Shown: positions 1 through 11,635 of the stretch, one piece after another
Position numbering within the stretch: the stretch's first letter is position 1
How the letters are laid out: each line of letters starts with the position of its first letter
NCBI GenBank assembly: GCA_023213395.1
Contig: CM041465.1
Coordinates: 136,965,741-137,029,740, forward strand
Source: Cycas panzhihuaensis
Taxonomy: Eukaryota; Cycadophyta
Reading direction: 5' to 3'
DNA length: 64,000 nucleotides
Program-made: the position numbers and the translations under genes
The notes under the pieces: generated by a model
The model's database searches: none
What the model saw: the letters and a program-made list of their open reading frames with translations, nothing else
What the model was told of the DNA's origin: nothing

Positions 1-44
1 AGGGATAATGACCTGGCTGTCCACAATGATAACAAAGGTCAAAG

Positions 45-667
45 TGTAGCACTCCAAAATATGGTCAAAGTTATAGCATATAAACATTCAAATGATAGGC
101 CTCTGAACGACGATTCCAACGGTTCAGACGAAAGTCAATTCCGGCTTCCCTATCAAAAGTTATGACCATTTAAAGATAGCTTGCCAGTTTTTTGAGAAGC
201 TGTAGCCGACTTTTCATGATTATGTTGGGCGCACTCCTCCCTGCTCTGGCCGACTTCATTTTGTCCCAGTTTATGCGCCTATATATAGGGACTTTGAGAT
301 CATTCGAAATTATCCATTCGTGAAGCTTTCTTCTCTTCATTTTCGGCCTTAAGGCAAGTGCAGATTTTCGGCCTTAGGGCTGCAATTTCTGGGAGGATCC
401 TCACCTCGAAGGGTTTGGCGATTGTGGCAGGCAGTACAGGTACTTTGTTGGAACTCTACTTATATTTTGTGCATTTTGGTATCGTATTTTGTATTTAACC
501 TATAATTGAAGATATACTTTTGGATCAAAAGGTGTTTGCCATTTGTGAAATTCAATCTATTTTGGGTTTAGCATTTGTGGACTTTTTTCTCTATTATTGT
601 TCTGTGTCTGTAAATTCGCCCTACTCTGCTCTATTTTCTGTCCAATTGGATAAAGGACTCGCTACAA
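45..667 (+). repeat. Chromo-1 5' LTR
   Basis: It starts TGTAGCACTCC and ends CTACA two bases before the primer-binding site, about 623 bp. The first 200 bp recur at 5192-5392 as the 3' LTR. A TATATATAGGG stretch near 281-300 is a plausible core promoter (inference). Confidence 0.85.
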
Positions 668-669
668 GT

Positions 670-682
670 GGTATCAGAGCTT
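670..682 (+). other. Chromo-1 primer-binding site (tRNA-iMet)
   Basis: TGGTATCAGAGC lies two bases after the LTR end. This is the usual plant initiator-tRNA-Met primer-binding sequence and marks where minus-strand cDNA synthesis starts. Confidence 0.85.
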
Positions 683-801
683 CGTTCCGAAGCGGGAAAT
701 TTTCACGAGGGGAAGGAAATTTTGACCCACCGTCCCACCCTAGCAATTCAGAAAGGACCAAGACGGAATTAAGGTCCAGAAAAATCAGCCCACAAAACAA
801 A

Positions 802-1775
802 ATGCCGAGGTCCCACAACTCAGAAGACCAAGCAGTAGAAACCTTGACAACAGTCATGGAAGAACTTTCACAACAAATTAGGAACCTAAACGGAAGATTG
901 GACAAACAAGAGATAGCTCATCCAAAAGCGAGTGATTCGGATCAAGAAATGTATCGGGGAACCCAGAAGGTAGGTTTAAGGAAGGAATTGTTTTTCAACG
1001 AAGAAATGTAAATCAAGGAGGACCAAAGATCGCATTAGAAAAATTCGATCCAGAAAGAACACGGGACATAAGAGCATGGCTACTTCAAATGGAAACATAT
1101 TTCGCAGTAAACAAAACACCAAGCATAGATATGGTGCCCATTGCCTCCTTACATCTCTATGGACGAGCCTTGAATTGGTATTATTGGTGGAAAAGATGCA
1201 AGGACCTCAAGAAGAGGAATGGAGAAATTTGAATAGCTATCATCAACCAATATGAAGACTCTTGGTCTATGAATTACTTCAAGACAGTTGACAAGATCGC
1301 AATGCAGTGATCATCATGAATATACGGAACAATTTCAGATGTTACAATGTATGGTTACATCAAACATTCCTCAGGAATGTCTAAGGGAGACATATATAAG
1401 CGGGCTCAAGGCCCCCATCAGATTCTAGGTATTAGCGCAGCAACATGGAGTAGACATCATAAACCACGCTCGATGCGTCGAAGCTGAACTTAAAGAAACC
1501 AAGCCTACCTTTGTGCGTAGAACGGATTTTGCTCCACCATCTAACACGAACTGGCATAGGTCAGGAGTTAAATCAGATGCTCCACTTGCAATCAAGAATA
1601 CAACGGAAAACTCCACACGACAAGAACACATACAGAAAGGTACTTGTTTCAAATGCGGAGGGAAATGGAATCGAGAGCACCAATGTCCGGGAAAGAAGGT
1701 ATTTATCTTTGAATAATGAAGAACTGGAGATACGAACAAATGTAAGAAGATACGGCCCCAGATCAAGAAGATAAC
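802..1775 (+). pseudogene. Chromo-1 gag (broken)
   Basis: This is the capsid/nucleocapsid region of a Ty3/gypsy chromovirus. The start ATG at 802 (MPRSHNSED) is placed by analogy with the Chromo-2 copy (MVAQSKTSEE). A frameshift near 1010 moves the reading into a capsid stretch containing EKFDPERTRDIRAWLLQMET, followed by stops near 1232, 1308 and 1421. The nucleocapsid knuckle CFKCGGKWNREHQC lies near 1645-1690. Its spacing is the one seen in plant chromovirus gag, not the classical CX2CX4HX4C. The purine-rich leader before 802 is open upstream to 520, but that part lies in the LTR and is unlikely to be coding. Confidence 0.75.
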
Positions 1776-1779
1776 AATG

Positions 1780-3850
1780 AACAGGCTGAAGTTGAACTAG
1801 ATGAACTACTAGAAATCGACACAGAAAATGTTCAAATATCTCTGCAAGCCATAACAGGTCAAAGCACGGCACCTCAAACACTACGATTTGAAGGATCTTT
1901 GAAAGGAGCCCCAATAGCGGTGTTAGTGGATAGTGGGAGCACGCATAATTTTATCAACAGACCAACAGCCCAAAAGCTAGGAATCAAGGTGGAACCATTA
2001 AAAACCTTCCAGGTCTCAATTGCTAATGGGAAGACGGCACCTTGCGGAAGATTCTGCAGAAACATCAACCTGAAAATTGGTGAGTACCCACTGACATCCA
2101 ATATGTTTGCAATGCAGATAGGAGGCGTTGATATAGTCCTAGGGGTGCAGTGGTTACAAACCTTAGGAAATATAGTCACCAACTACATGACCAGAGTCAT
2201 GTGCTTCCGAATAAACGGCACAAAATACATACTACGGGGACCCAAATATCCACCGACACAATTAGTGTCATCTCACAGAATGGAAAGAATCATGCGGAAG
2301 AAAGCACCCACATACATAGTGTCATGCCACAAGATAGAAATCCAAGAAATTCCAACGGAAATACATTACATCTTGGACGAATATAAACAAGTATTCGAAG
2401 AACCAAAAGGATTACCGCCAGCAAGAGAAATTCAGCACGCGATTGATTTAATTCTAGGAGCAGCACCGGTGAACATAAGGCCATACATGCACCCATACCA
2501 CATGAGGAAAGAGATCGAGAACATAACTAGAGAATTACTTGCACACGGCCATATTCAGACTAGCATAAGCCCGTTTGCATCCCCGGTGGTTGTTAGCCCT
2601 AAGAAAGATGGCACAATCAGGATGTGCGAGATTACGTGGATTGAACAAGTTGATTGTAAAAATAGATATCTGTCCCGGGATCGATGACCTACTAGACGAA
2701 ATACATGGAGCGCAATACTTCTCCAAGATAGACCTCCGATCGGGTTACCATCAAATTCGGGTAAAAGAGGGGGACGTCCACAAGACAGCATTCAGAACTC
2801 ATGAGGGACTGTTCGAATTCAAAGTGATGCCATTTGGTCTAACCAACGCTCCAGCAATGTTCCAGGCCACTATGAACTCCACATTCAAGGAATGTTTGAG
2901 GAAATTCGTACTAATCTTTTTTGATGATATCCTCATTTACAGCAAAACATGGAGAGAACATTTGGAACACCTGAGATTAGCCCTAGAAATTTTAGCAAAA
3001 GGTTTATTCTTTGCAAACAAGAAAAAATGCTCTTTTGGCCAACAGGAACTCGAATACCTCGGTCATATCATTACTCCAAACGGAATCAAGGTTCACCCCA
3101 AGAAGGTCCAAACAATAATAGAATGGCCAGCACCAAAGAATGTCACAGGAGTTCGTAGCTTCCTAGGAGCAGCCGGATACCTCAGGAAATTCATAAGAGG
3201 ATATGCTAACATAGCAGCTCCACTTACAGATCTGACAAAAAAGGATGCTTTCACATGGAACGAAACGGCCAACAAAGCCTTTGAAGAACTAAAAAGCGCA
3301 ATGGTAAGAGCCCCAGTTTTAGCAGTCCCAGACTTCTCAAACCCATTCATTTTGGAATGTGATGCTTCGGGGTTGGGCATAGGAGCTGTCCTATTACAAG
3401 ACGAAAGACCGATAGCGTATGAGAGCAGGAAATTGAATAACAGAGAAAAGTTAAAGCCCATCTATGATAAGGAGATGCTAGCCATAATGCACGCGATCAA
3501 CCAGTGGAGACAGTATTTACTAGGCAGTTCCTTCCAGTGCGAACGAACCACGACGATCTCAAATACTTCTTAAATCGAAGACAACATCAGACGAACAACA
3601 AAAGTGGGTGAGCAAATTACAAACATTCGATTTCTCCATTGTGTACAAAAAGGGCAAAGACAATGTCATAGCAGACGCTCTCTCAAGAATTCCAGAAGAA
3701 ACTCACGAGAAACCAGCACTACATACAATATCAGTGGCTACTCCAGCCTGGCATGAGACATTAAAGAAGCAATACGACAACGATCCGAAGTACAAACAAT
3801 TGATCGACAAAGTAAGGAAGGACAAAATTGGCTCATATGAGGTACAATAG
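1780..3850 (+). pseudogene. Chromo-1 protease, reverse transcriptase, RNase H (broken pol)
   Basis: The pol polyprotein matures gag-pol and copies RNA to cDNA. The protease shows VLVDSGSTHNFI near 1920-1960, with catalytic DSG. RT has FASPVVVSPKKDG near 2570, then a frameshift near 2630, SKIDLRSGYHQIR near 2730, MPFGLTNAPAMFQ near 2825 and the active site FFDD at 2917-2928 (both aspartates at 2923-2928). RNase H begins ILECDASGLGIGAVL near 3350. A frameshift near 3530 precedes the conserved ADALSRIP near 3670. RT is therefore catalytically intact in sequence but cannot be made from one frame. Confidence 0.88.
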
Positions 3851-5160
3851 GGAATAATACTCAGGAAAGGAAAGATTTGCATTCCTAGAAGATCAGGGCT
3901 AAAGGAGATAATATTACAAGAAGGCCATTCCACACCGATAGTAGGTCACACAGGGATTGACAAGACATACAGGAAGATAAGAGCTTCATTTTATTGGAAA
4001 GGATTAAAAATAGACGTTCAAAAGTTCGTGGCAGAATGTGAAACCTGTCAACGAACAGGATCGAATGCATAAAAATGCCAAGGTTACTCCAGCCGTTGCC
4101 AACGCAAGAACAAAAATGGGATGAAATATCCATGGATTTTATAACCGGATTACCTTGCTCTGAAGGAAAGGACGCAATTCTGGTCATCATAGTTCGCCTC
4201 ACCAAATATGGCCACTTCAGAGGACTGAAATCGACAGCTAAGGCCAACGATGTGGCAGAACTATATATGAAGGAAATCCATAGGTTGCATGGTTTTCCTA
4301 AAGCAATTGTAAGTGACCGTGACCCAAAATTTACTAGTAAATTTTGGCAGGATCTATTCAAAATTGCAGGCACAAAACTCAAGATGAGCACATCATACCA
4401 TCCTCCGCTGCATGGGCAAACAGAGATTGTCAACAAATGCTTAGAAGGATACTTGAGAAACTTCTGCTCAGACAAACAAAAGCAATGGCATCAATGGTTA
4501 CATTTAGCAGAATGGTGGTACAACACCACATATCATTCTTCAACAAAAATGACACCTTTCCAGGCTTTGTATGGCTATATGCCACCATCATTATTAACCT
4601 GGAATAGACCTTCATGGGTCCAGCGGTAAGAACATCGGAAGCAAATGGAGGAAACCATCAGCAAATTGAAGGATAACCTAGCAATTGCACAAAACAGAAT
4701 GAAACAACAGGCCGATCTAAAACGCTCGGAACGACAATTTGAAGTAGGAGATTGGGTCTTCTTACGCCTTCAACCATACAAACAGATGTCCTTACAGAAA
4801 AGAAACAATCAAAAGCTAGCACCTAGATACTTTGGTCCTTACAAAATCACTTCCAAAGTAGGTGAAGTTGCCTACCAGTTAGAACTCCCAGAAAACACAA
4901 AAATTCATAATGTTTTCCATGTATCCTGTCTAAAGAAGAAAATTGGGGAAAAGATCGTTCCTCAATCCAACATACCAGAGCTCGATGAGGAAGGAAAGAT
5001 GACGCTAGAACCTGAAGGAATCTTACAATCCCGCACCTGATCTCTTAGGTCCAGACAGATCAAAGAGCACCTCATCAAATGGAAGAACCTGGATATTGAA
5101 GACTCCACTTGGGAAAACGATGAATGGTTAAAACAATTTTCGAGCCTGCCAGTGCTTTGA
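3851..5160 (+). pseudogene. Chromo-1 integrase with chromodomain (broken)
   Basis: Integrase inserts the cDNA; the chromodomain tail of this family is known to steer insertion toward marked chromatin. Visible pieces are the zinc-binding end with GHTGIDKTY and CETCQR (3945-4060), the catalytic core with SMDFITGLP (near 4130), VSDRDPKF (near 4310) and GQTEIVNKCLEGYL (near 4410), the C-terminal module with RYFGPYKI (near 4830), and a chromodomain with KEHLIKWKNLDIEDSTWE near 5065-5115. All three catalytic positions are present. In-frame stops at about 3848, 4069, 4627 and 5038 break it. Confidence 0.87.
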
Positions 5161-5177
5161 GGGCAAAGCATAATTTC

Positions 5178-5190
5178 AAGGGGAGGGGAC
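5178..5190 (+). other. Chromo-1 polypurine tract
   Basis: AAGGGGAGGGGAC directly precedes the 3' LTR start. It would be the primer for plus-strand cDNA synthesis. Confidence 0.8.
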
Positions 5191-5191
5191 T

Positions 5192-5392
5192 TGTAGCACT
5201 CCAAAATATGGTCAAAGTTATAGCATATAAGCATTCAAATGATAGGCCTCTGAACAGCGATTCCAACGGTTCAGACGAAAGTCAATTCCGACATCCCTAT
5301 CAAAAGTTATGACCATTTAAAGATAGCCTGCTAGTTTTTTGAGAAGCTGTAGCCGACTTCTCATGATTACGTTGGGCGCACTCCTCCCTGCT
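5192..5392 (+). repeat. Chromo-1 3' LTR, truncated
   Basis: It matches 45-250 closely from TGTAGCACTCC to the shared CTCCTCCCTGCT, then diverges. The remaining 420 bp or so are missing, and the next bases belong to Copia-B1 gag read on the minus strand. Confidence 0.85.
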
Positions 5393-5450
5393 TCTTCCTC
5401 TGCTTCTGTCTTAGTAATAGACCAATTCATGTATTAAGAGACATTTTATC
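5393..5450 (-). pseudogene. Copia-B1 gag, distal fragment beyond the Copia-A1 insertion
   Basis: Read on the minus strand and continued from 12165-12688, these bases extend the same copia gag. After the shared TSD they give IGLLLRQKQRK, which parallels TGLLLEQEQRNKQ in the Copia-B2 gag at about 21710. One in-frame stop is present. Positions 5446-5450 (ttatc) are the left copy of the Copia-A1 TSD. The remainder of Copia-B1 (rest of gag, pol, 3' LTR) is absent; the sequence joins the broken Chromo-1 LTR instead. Confidence 0.75.
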
Positions 5451-5977
5451 TGTTAGAACCTTCATTCCTAGCATTAAGTCTTGACCTTGTGTATTTATAT
5501 TTTTGTCACTTTAGGCCCTTAATCCTAAAGTGTCATTTGTTGTATTATAAAATTGTCTTTTGTCTTATAGTGACTTTCCTCACATGTGTTTGTGAGAAGT
5601 CAACTTTTGTGGGCTCTAACCTTATCCTTGGAGATAGTAGAGTCCTAATCAGATTTGGCTCCTAGTCTTGATGGGTGACGTGTTGAGATCCTGATCATCC
5701 ATTCTCCTTTATAAGGAGCCCTATTCTCATGTTTTGGAATGTAGTATTTTGTGTTATGCTGCTATAAGTGTTTCTTGTAGGTGAAGTGTTGAGAGTAATT
5801 CTCCTTCATGCTTGTATGTTGAGATAGGTTGAGTTGAGGCACAATACTCCTCCCTATCATCTTTCATGTTGTACTACATCATTTCTTTAATCTAAGTGTA
5901 TTGTCCTTCATATTTCGATGTCCTCTCCAGCGTCTCAATAGATTCTGGCTCCTGTATTGTCTTTATTTCGTCTTTCA
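5451..5977 (+). repeat. Copia-A1 5' LTR
   Basis: About 527 bp, TGTTAGAACC to GTCTTTCA. It matches 11630-12164. A CTTTATAAGGAGCC stretch near 5708 is a likely TATA region (inference). Confidence 0.93.
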
Positions 5978-7549
5978 ATTTGGTATCAGAGCTACGGCAT
6001 CTTGAGGAGCGGATTGGTGGCTTCAAATTTCTCCAATTCTGGTGATGACCTTTGCCATACGAAAGCGATCCAGTTGGAGCAAGGAGTAATTTCTTGAGGT
6101 TTGATGTTGAAGGACTTGGTTTACATTCATGACTTACAAATTTTTTAAAGAATTTTTTGTGCAAAGTCTTGAATACTTGCACTTTTTTTGGAAGATTGAT
6201 TTTGTGGCCAGAAAAAGGGTTGGTGATACTAAAAGTTGCAGGTGATAAGGAGCTAATTATCTTGTGTCTTTTTTTCACAAGATCAAAGTTGTGTTGCAAT
6301 CTTTGCAACTTGTTGGCAAAATCAAGTGCACAAGCAATTTTTCAAAAGGTTTTTTTTAAGAGGAGAGGCCTCATTCTTGTGTCATATACACATAATTCTT
6401 GAAATTATTAATTATTTCAAGAGTTGTTTGAAATTTGCACTTGTTGCCCAAAAAAAAAGGGAGATTCAAAGAAGAAAAGTGCCTATCTAATAATATTCCA
6501 TTGTTGTTGTGAGAATATTACTTTCATTCAGGAAAGTCTAAATTAATCTTTTTTTTAAAACTTTAGTCTTCTAAAGTTTAATTGAACCTTTACTCATTTC
6601 ATTTTGATTTTGTCCTTTTAAATCTTTATTTCTCTATTCTAAGAGTTTTGGGATATATTCTTTAGTGTGTTAATCACACTAAATGGTATAAAAAAAAATT
6701 TTGCAAGTGCATTTTCAACTAAGATCACTATTTTCAAGTGAATTTTTTTTTATCACTTCTTTGTAAAAATTACTCATTATTAATGACACAAAGTTCTTTA
6801 GTAACCTAGGTCATTAATTTTGAGTTCAAAAGTACTTATTTTCAAAGATTTTTAAAGTGTGTTAATCACACTATTTTGTAAAAATCTTCCAAATGTATTT
6901 TGGTGATTTAAGCACCACTATTTTGGCTTGTTTTAAAGCCTTAAATTGTACCATTTAAAGGCTTTGTTTTCTCACTGGGCTCCCTACGAGGTGACCCATT
7001 TTTAGTGAGGATCAACATCATCAAAAAGGGGGACAAAGATCAATAAAAAGTTGCAATTTTTTTGGTGCGTAGGGATCATCTTTTCGATCCCAGGTGTTCT
7101 TCGTGGACTTGCTTCATTATTAGCTTGATTGAAGGCATTAAATCGTGGTATTTTTGTTGCTATTTATCTCTTTATGAGATTGTTATTTGAACTTAGTTGC
7201 TTCACTTAATAATCAACGCAACTATATTGTAACTTGAAGCTTTTTCGACAAAGTTTATCAGCAGCAAACAGGCCTTCATGCATACATTGTTCAGCACTCA
7301 AATCAACCCACGTTTTTCATTGAAACACTTAAGTGGGGAGGCTCGAAAAGAGTTCGTACTCTACCTCAAAGTGCCAATAACTTGGCCAATACTGATCCAG
7401 TTATCAGATTGGACGAACTTGCGAGCCAAGCCCTCCATTCCATCCACAAATTTTTCAGTCTTGTACTGATCTTTTGTTGGATATTGAGTGGAACTTAAGC
7501 GGCGTCAACTCAACAGTTTCCAAGTTTTTCATCTGGTACTGCACTCAAA
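5978..7549 (+). other. Copia-A1 primer-binding site and long untranslated leader
   Basis: TGGTATCAGAGC at 5981-5992 is the iMet primer-binding site. The following 1.55 kb has poly-T and poly-A tracts, no long ORF and no recognised domain. The same leader occurs in Copia-A2 (41166-42638), so it belongs to the family and is not a later insert. Its middle part differs between the copies, for example around 6540-6900 against 41690-41960. Confidence 0.75.
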
Positions 7550-8440
7550 ATGGCGACTCAGATGCTAAATGCAAACACCATTAAATTGACAGGTGCTGAA
7601 AATTATCTCACTTGGAAAAAGCAAGCAAAAAACTTGTTGATTATGAATGAATTGTGGGGTTATGTATCAGGCGAAATCGCCAAACCAGAACCCACTCCTG
7701 ATCCAGTTAATCCTCAAAATTTGATTCCAGCAGATCCTGTTGCCTTAGCTTCTTTTAAAGTTAAAGATGAGATTGCATTCGCTTTTATTCATCTGTCAGT
7801 CAGTGAATGTTGATCAAAATATTGAATCTGCTACAACTTCAAAAATTGCTTGGGACATAATCGTTTCATTGTATGAACAAAAGATGGCCTTAATTGTGAT
7901 GTATAGAGCAAAATTATTCAGTTTAAAGTATGTTGCTCCAATGGCAGCTTACTTATCTTCAATTAAAGCTATCAGTAATCAACTGACAACACTTGGCAAA
8001 CCAGTCACAAACGAAGACCTGGTTACTGCAACAATTCATGCTTTGCCCAAAGAATACAATAGTTTTATTTCTGACATTTCTCGAAATGGAACTTTTTCGA
8101 TTCTAACTTTTAATGAGTTAGAACGTTTACTGCTGCAAGAAGAAGAGATTTATTCGTGGTAAGATGAAGCAAGCACGCCTGGTGCTTTCTCCGCGAAGTT
8201 TAAATCTAAGCAGCATTTCAAGCGTAACTTTCGAAAAGCTTTGGCGGCCTTAACATTAAATCTAAGATCGTTATCATCATTACTGTGGCAAAGTTGGCCA
8301 CATTCAGCCTAACTGCCGAAAACGTCAATATGACTTGCAACAAAACAACAGCAACAAAGACCAACTCGAGGTGCATTCCGAGGTGGTCGACAACGAAGGA
8401 CAAATCGTGGTGGTTTTCAAGGCCACACAACTCAACATGA
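7550..8440 (+). pseudogene. Copia-A1 gag (broken)
   Basis: Copia-type gag forms the virus-like particle. The ATG at 7550 (MATQMLNANTIKLTGAENYL) is conserved in Copia-A2, which supports the start. Typical UBN2-type gag features follow: TWKKQAKNLLI, a helical block with AWDIIVSLYE near 7850, and ALPKEYNSFISDIS near 8040. A frameshift near 7808 splits the frame, and a stop follows WYSW-like codons near 8160. The zinc knuckle that is intact in Copia-A2 (CHYCGKVGHIQLDC) survives here only as out-of-frame remnants near 8275-8330. Confidence 0.85.
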
Positions 8441-8450
8441 TCCAAGTGAA

Positions 8451-9900
8451 ATGACCTTTTTTGCATATAGTGGCAGTCACAATGATAATACTTGGATCAT
8501 CAACTCTGGCGCATCACGTCACATGACAGGTGATGCAAATATATTGTCAAACTTTCAAGAATGTCAAGGAGAAACAGTGACATTTGGGGACAATGCCACT
8601 ATAGAAATATCAGGTGTAGGTCAAATTACACCTCTTGATGAACATTCTGCATTTCCTAATGGAAATGTTTTCTTAGTTCCTGGAATGCCTAAAAACTTAC
8701 TTTCTGTCAGTCAGCTTGATAAGCAGCAGATGAGTGTGCTCTTCAAAGACAGAAAGTGTATCATCAGGAACAAAGACGACCAGATTATTGCAGTTGGTCA
8801 TGAAGATCATGGCCTCTACAAATTAGGCACAACATCTGGATCTTCACATGCATATGTCTCCCATTCTGTACATAAAACTCAATTGTGGCATGAAAGATTT
8901 GGACATCTGAATCTTGACAGCATCAGGGAGATGTTCAGAAACAATTTGGTTTATGGCTTACCCAAAATTTCTGGGGGTAATTGCCTTTGCGAATCATGTT
9001 TTATGAGGAAGCAACATCGAGAACCTTTTCAGAAAGGTAAGGCCCGGAGAGCACAGCATCCACTTCAGCTTGTGCATTCTGACATTTGTGGTCCCATGAC
9101 CACTCAATCTCACGGAGGATCATCATTCGTCATGACATTCATTGATGATTTCTCACATAAAGTATGGGTTTACTTTCTAAAACATAAGTCAGAAGCATTG
9201 AACAAGTTTAAGGAATTTAAACTTGCTGTGGAAAATGAATCAGGCATGCAGATCAAAATACTCCGTACAGATAATGGTGGCGAGCATACGTCCAAGGACT
9301 TTAGTCAATTCTGTATTCAAAATGGCATCAAACGCCAATTTTCTACCCCATACACATCGTAGCAGAATGGTGTAGCAGAAAGAATGAACAGAACTTTGGT
9401 CGGTCGAGCAAAAGCTATGATCCATGCCAAAGGTCTCACATTATCATATTGGGCAGAAGCACTGCATACCGCTGCATACTTGTCAAATCACAGCTCAACT
9501 TCTACACTTTTGGGTATGACACCCGAGGAGGCCTGGACTGGCCAGAAACCAACAGTCAGTCATTTACGAACCTTTGGATGCACCACCTATATGAACATTC
9601 CTCATGAGCAACGTTGGAAATTCGACGACAAAAGTCTCAAATGCATCTTTGTCGGATATGCTCCTGGCAGTAAAGCATATCACTTATTTGATCCTCTTAC
9701 CAAAAAGATGCATACTTCACAATACGTCGTCTTTTCAGAAGACAATAGGGAGATCGACGTCAACATTCCTTCTCTCTCCCTTGACAAAGGCAAAGCCATT
9801 CTTGAAGAATCGGTCCCTTCATCTTCCTCAACACCTTGTACTTCATCTGCACCAACTGCTTCTTCTTCCTCCTCATCTTCCTTCGTGCCTTCATTGAGTC
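8451..9900 (+). pseudogene. Copia-A1 protease and integrase (broken)
   Basis: The protease segment reads WIINSGASRHMTG near 8490. The catalytic aspartate of the usual D-S-G is asparagine here, while Copia-A2 keeps WIIDSGASRHMTG, so this is a mutation in this copy. The pre-integrase zinc domain has LWHERFGHLN and CESCFMRKQHREPF (8880-9030). The integrase core shows HSDICGPM (near 9080), ILRTDNGGE (near 9260) and QNGVAERMNRTL (near 9365), giving all three DDE positions. A TAG at 9360-9362 interrupts just before QNGVAER; otherwise the frame stays open into RT. A serine- and proline-rich linker lies near 9810-9930. Confidence 0.9.
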
Positions 9901-9959
9901 CTTCTTCTTTTTCAGAGGTTCAACAATCACCTCCAACACAGGACCATGAAGCTACATCG

Positions 9960-11635
9960 TCGAAGAAGCTACCCAAATGGTATATACAAACTATTGCAGA
10001 TTCACAGATTGTTGAAGGAAAACGATCATCCACAGTGCGGCCATCGTCCACTGTTAATTACGCACTTATGGCTGAAGTGCTTACTACTCCTGAGCCCTCC
10101 ACTTTTGAGGAGGCATGTATAGACGAAAAGTGGCAGGCTGCCATGGATGATGAGATCCACTCCATTTACCAGAATGACACATGGAACTTAGTTGAGTTAC
10201 CACATGGCAAACAAGCCATCAGTTGTAAGTGGATCTACAAACCTAAGTATAAGTCTGATGGTATTATTGAGCGACATAAGGCTCGCCTTGTTACTAAAGG
10301 CTTCAAACAGCAAGAAGGCATTGACTACACCGAGACTTTTGCACCAGTAACCAATATGAATACCATCAGGATTGTTATGGCCATAGCTGCCCAATGCAAA
10401 TGGCCATTATATCAAATGGATGTCAAAAGCGCCTTTCTCAACGGCGGTTTGACTGAGGAGGTCTATCTGGAACAACCTCCTAGATATATTTCTATTGGCA
10501 ATGAACATCTTGTCTGTCGCCTTAAAAAGGCCTTGTACGGTCTAAAACAGGCGCCACGTGCTTGGTATTCAAAGATCGATGACTACTTTTGCGGACAATT
10601 TTCATCGATCCACATCAGATTCGAACCTGTATATCAAGGTTCAAAGCCAGCACATCACAATTGTTGTTGTTTATGTTGATGATTTAATTATCGTAGGCAA
10701 TGATGTAAATCTGATTGAGCGTCTCCAAAGGGATTTGAAAAGAAGTTTTGAGGTGACAGATCTCAGACTTCTTCACTATTTTCTTGGCATGGAAGTGTGG
10801 CAGCAACCAGGTCACATCTTCATTTCTCAAGCCAAGTACACATGGAACATTTTGCAGCGTTTCAGAATGGAAGACTGCAAACCTTCACCAACGCCCATGG
10901 AGACAGGTACAAAATTGTCGATGAATGAAGAAGGAAAACCTGTTGATTCCACCCTTTTTAGGCAACTAGTGGGTAGTCTCATCTACTTGACTAACACTAG
11001 ACCTGATATTTCATATGCAGTTGGAATATGTTCCAGATATATAATCACCTAATCGGCAACATTGAATGTGCCAAAACGCATCCTCAGATACCTTAAAGGT
11101 ACTTTGCAGTATGGACTTCAGTACACACGCAATGAGAACTTCACACTGGAAGGATTCTCAAATTCAGATTGGGCTGGATGCCAAGATAGCCAGAAATCTA
11201 CCTCAGGGTATTGTTTCAACCTTGGGTCAGCTATTGTTTCATGGAGTTGCAAAAAGCAACCAAATGTTACGCTTTCCTCCATCAAGCGAATACAAAGTCA
11301 TTGTTAGCACAGCATGTGAGGCTATTTGGCTCAGACGGATTCTTGAAGAGCTTGGACTTGAGAAAACACTCTCAACATCGTTGTATTGTGACAATCAGAG
11401 TGTTATCAAGATTGCCAAGAATCTTGTATTTCACGCTCGCACCAAGCATATTGAGGTCCATCACCATTTCATCAAAGAGCATGTGCAGCAAGGTGAGATC
11501 GACCTCGTCTACAAGCCGACCGATCATCAACTGGCCGGCATCTTCACCAAGCCACTTGGGAAAGAGAAGTTCGAGCATTTCAGAAGTGGCCTCGACATTC
11601 GACTTAATGCTGTATCCATTCAGGGGGGGTGTTAG
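9960..11635 (+). pseudogene. Copia-A1 reverse transcriptase and RNase H (broken)
   Basis: RT begins around LPKWYIQTIADSQ and contains WIYKPKYKSDGIIERHKARL near 10230, YQMDVKSAFLNG near 10410, ALYGLKQAPRAWY near 10530 and the active site VVYVDDLII near 10665. RNase H includes SLYCDNQSVIKIAKN near 11380, HARTKHIEVHHHFI near 11435 and IFTKPLGKEKFEHF near 11540. A frameshift near 10590, a stop near 11050 and a second frameshift near 11283 break it. The last codons read GGG TGT TAG, so the stop codon is supplied by the first bases of the 3' LTR. Confidence 0.92.
11622..11629 (+). other. Copia-A1 polypurine tract
   Basis: AGGGGGGG immediately precedes the 3' LTR and serves as plus-strand primer. 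In Copia-A2 the same place reads AGGGTGGG. Confidence 0.85.

Larger units (their letters stand above)
45..5392 (+). mobile_element. Chromo-1: Ty3/gypsy chromovirus, 3' end truncated
   Basis: The order seen is LTR, initiator-Met primer-binding site, gag with zinc knuckle, protease, RT, RNase H, integrase, chromodomain, polypurine tract and partial 3' LTR. That order plus a C-terminal chromodomain defines a Ty3/gypsy chromovirus; the exact clade (Tekay- or Reina-like) is inference. The 3' LTR matches the 5' LTR for about 200 bp and then stops at about 5392, where a minus-strand copia fragment begins. No TSD can be tested because the 3' end is lost. Several frameshifts and stops make it non-autonomous. 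Chromo-2, on the minus strand at 22158-27906, is a related copy. Confidence 0.9.

Noticed and set aside
3885-4475. 196-codon minus-strand open frame
   Set aside because: Antisense shadow of the Chromo-1 integrase, which has clear family motifs on the plus strand.
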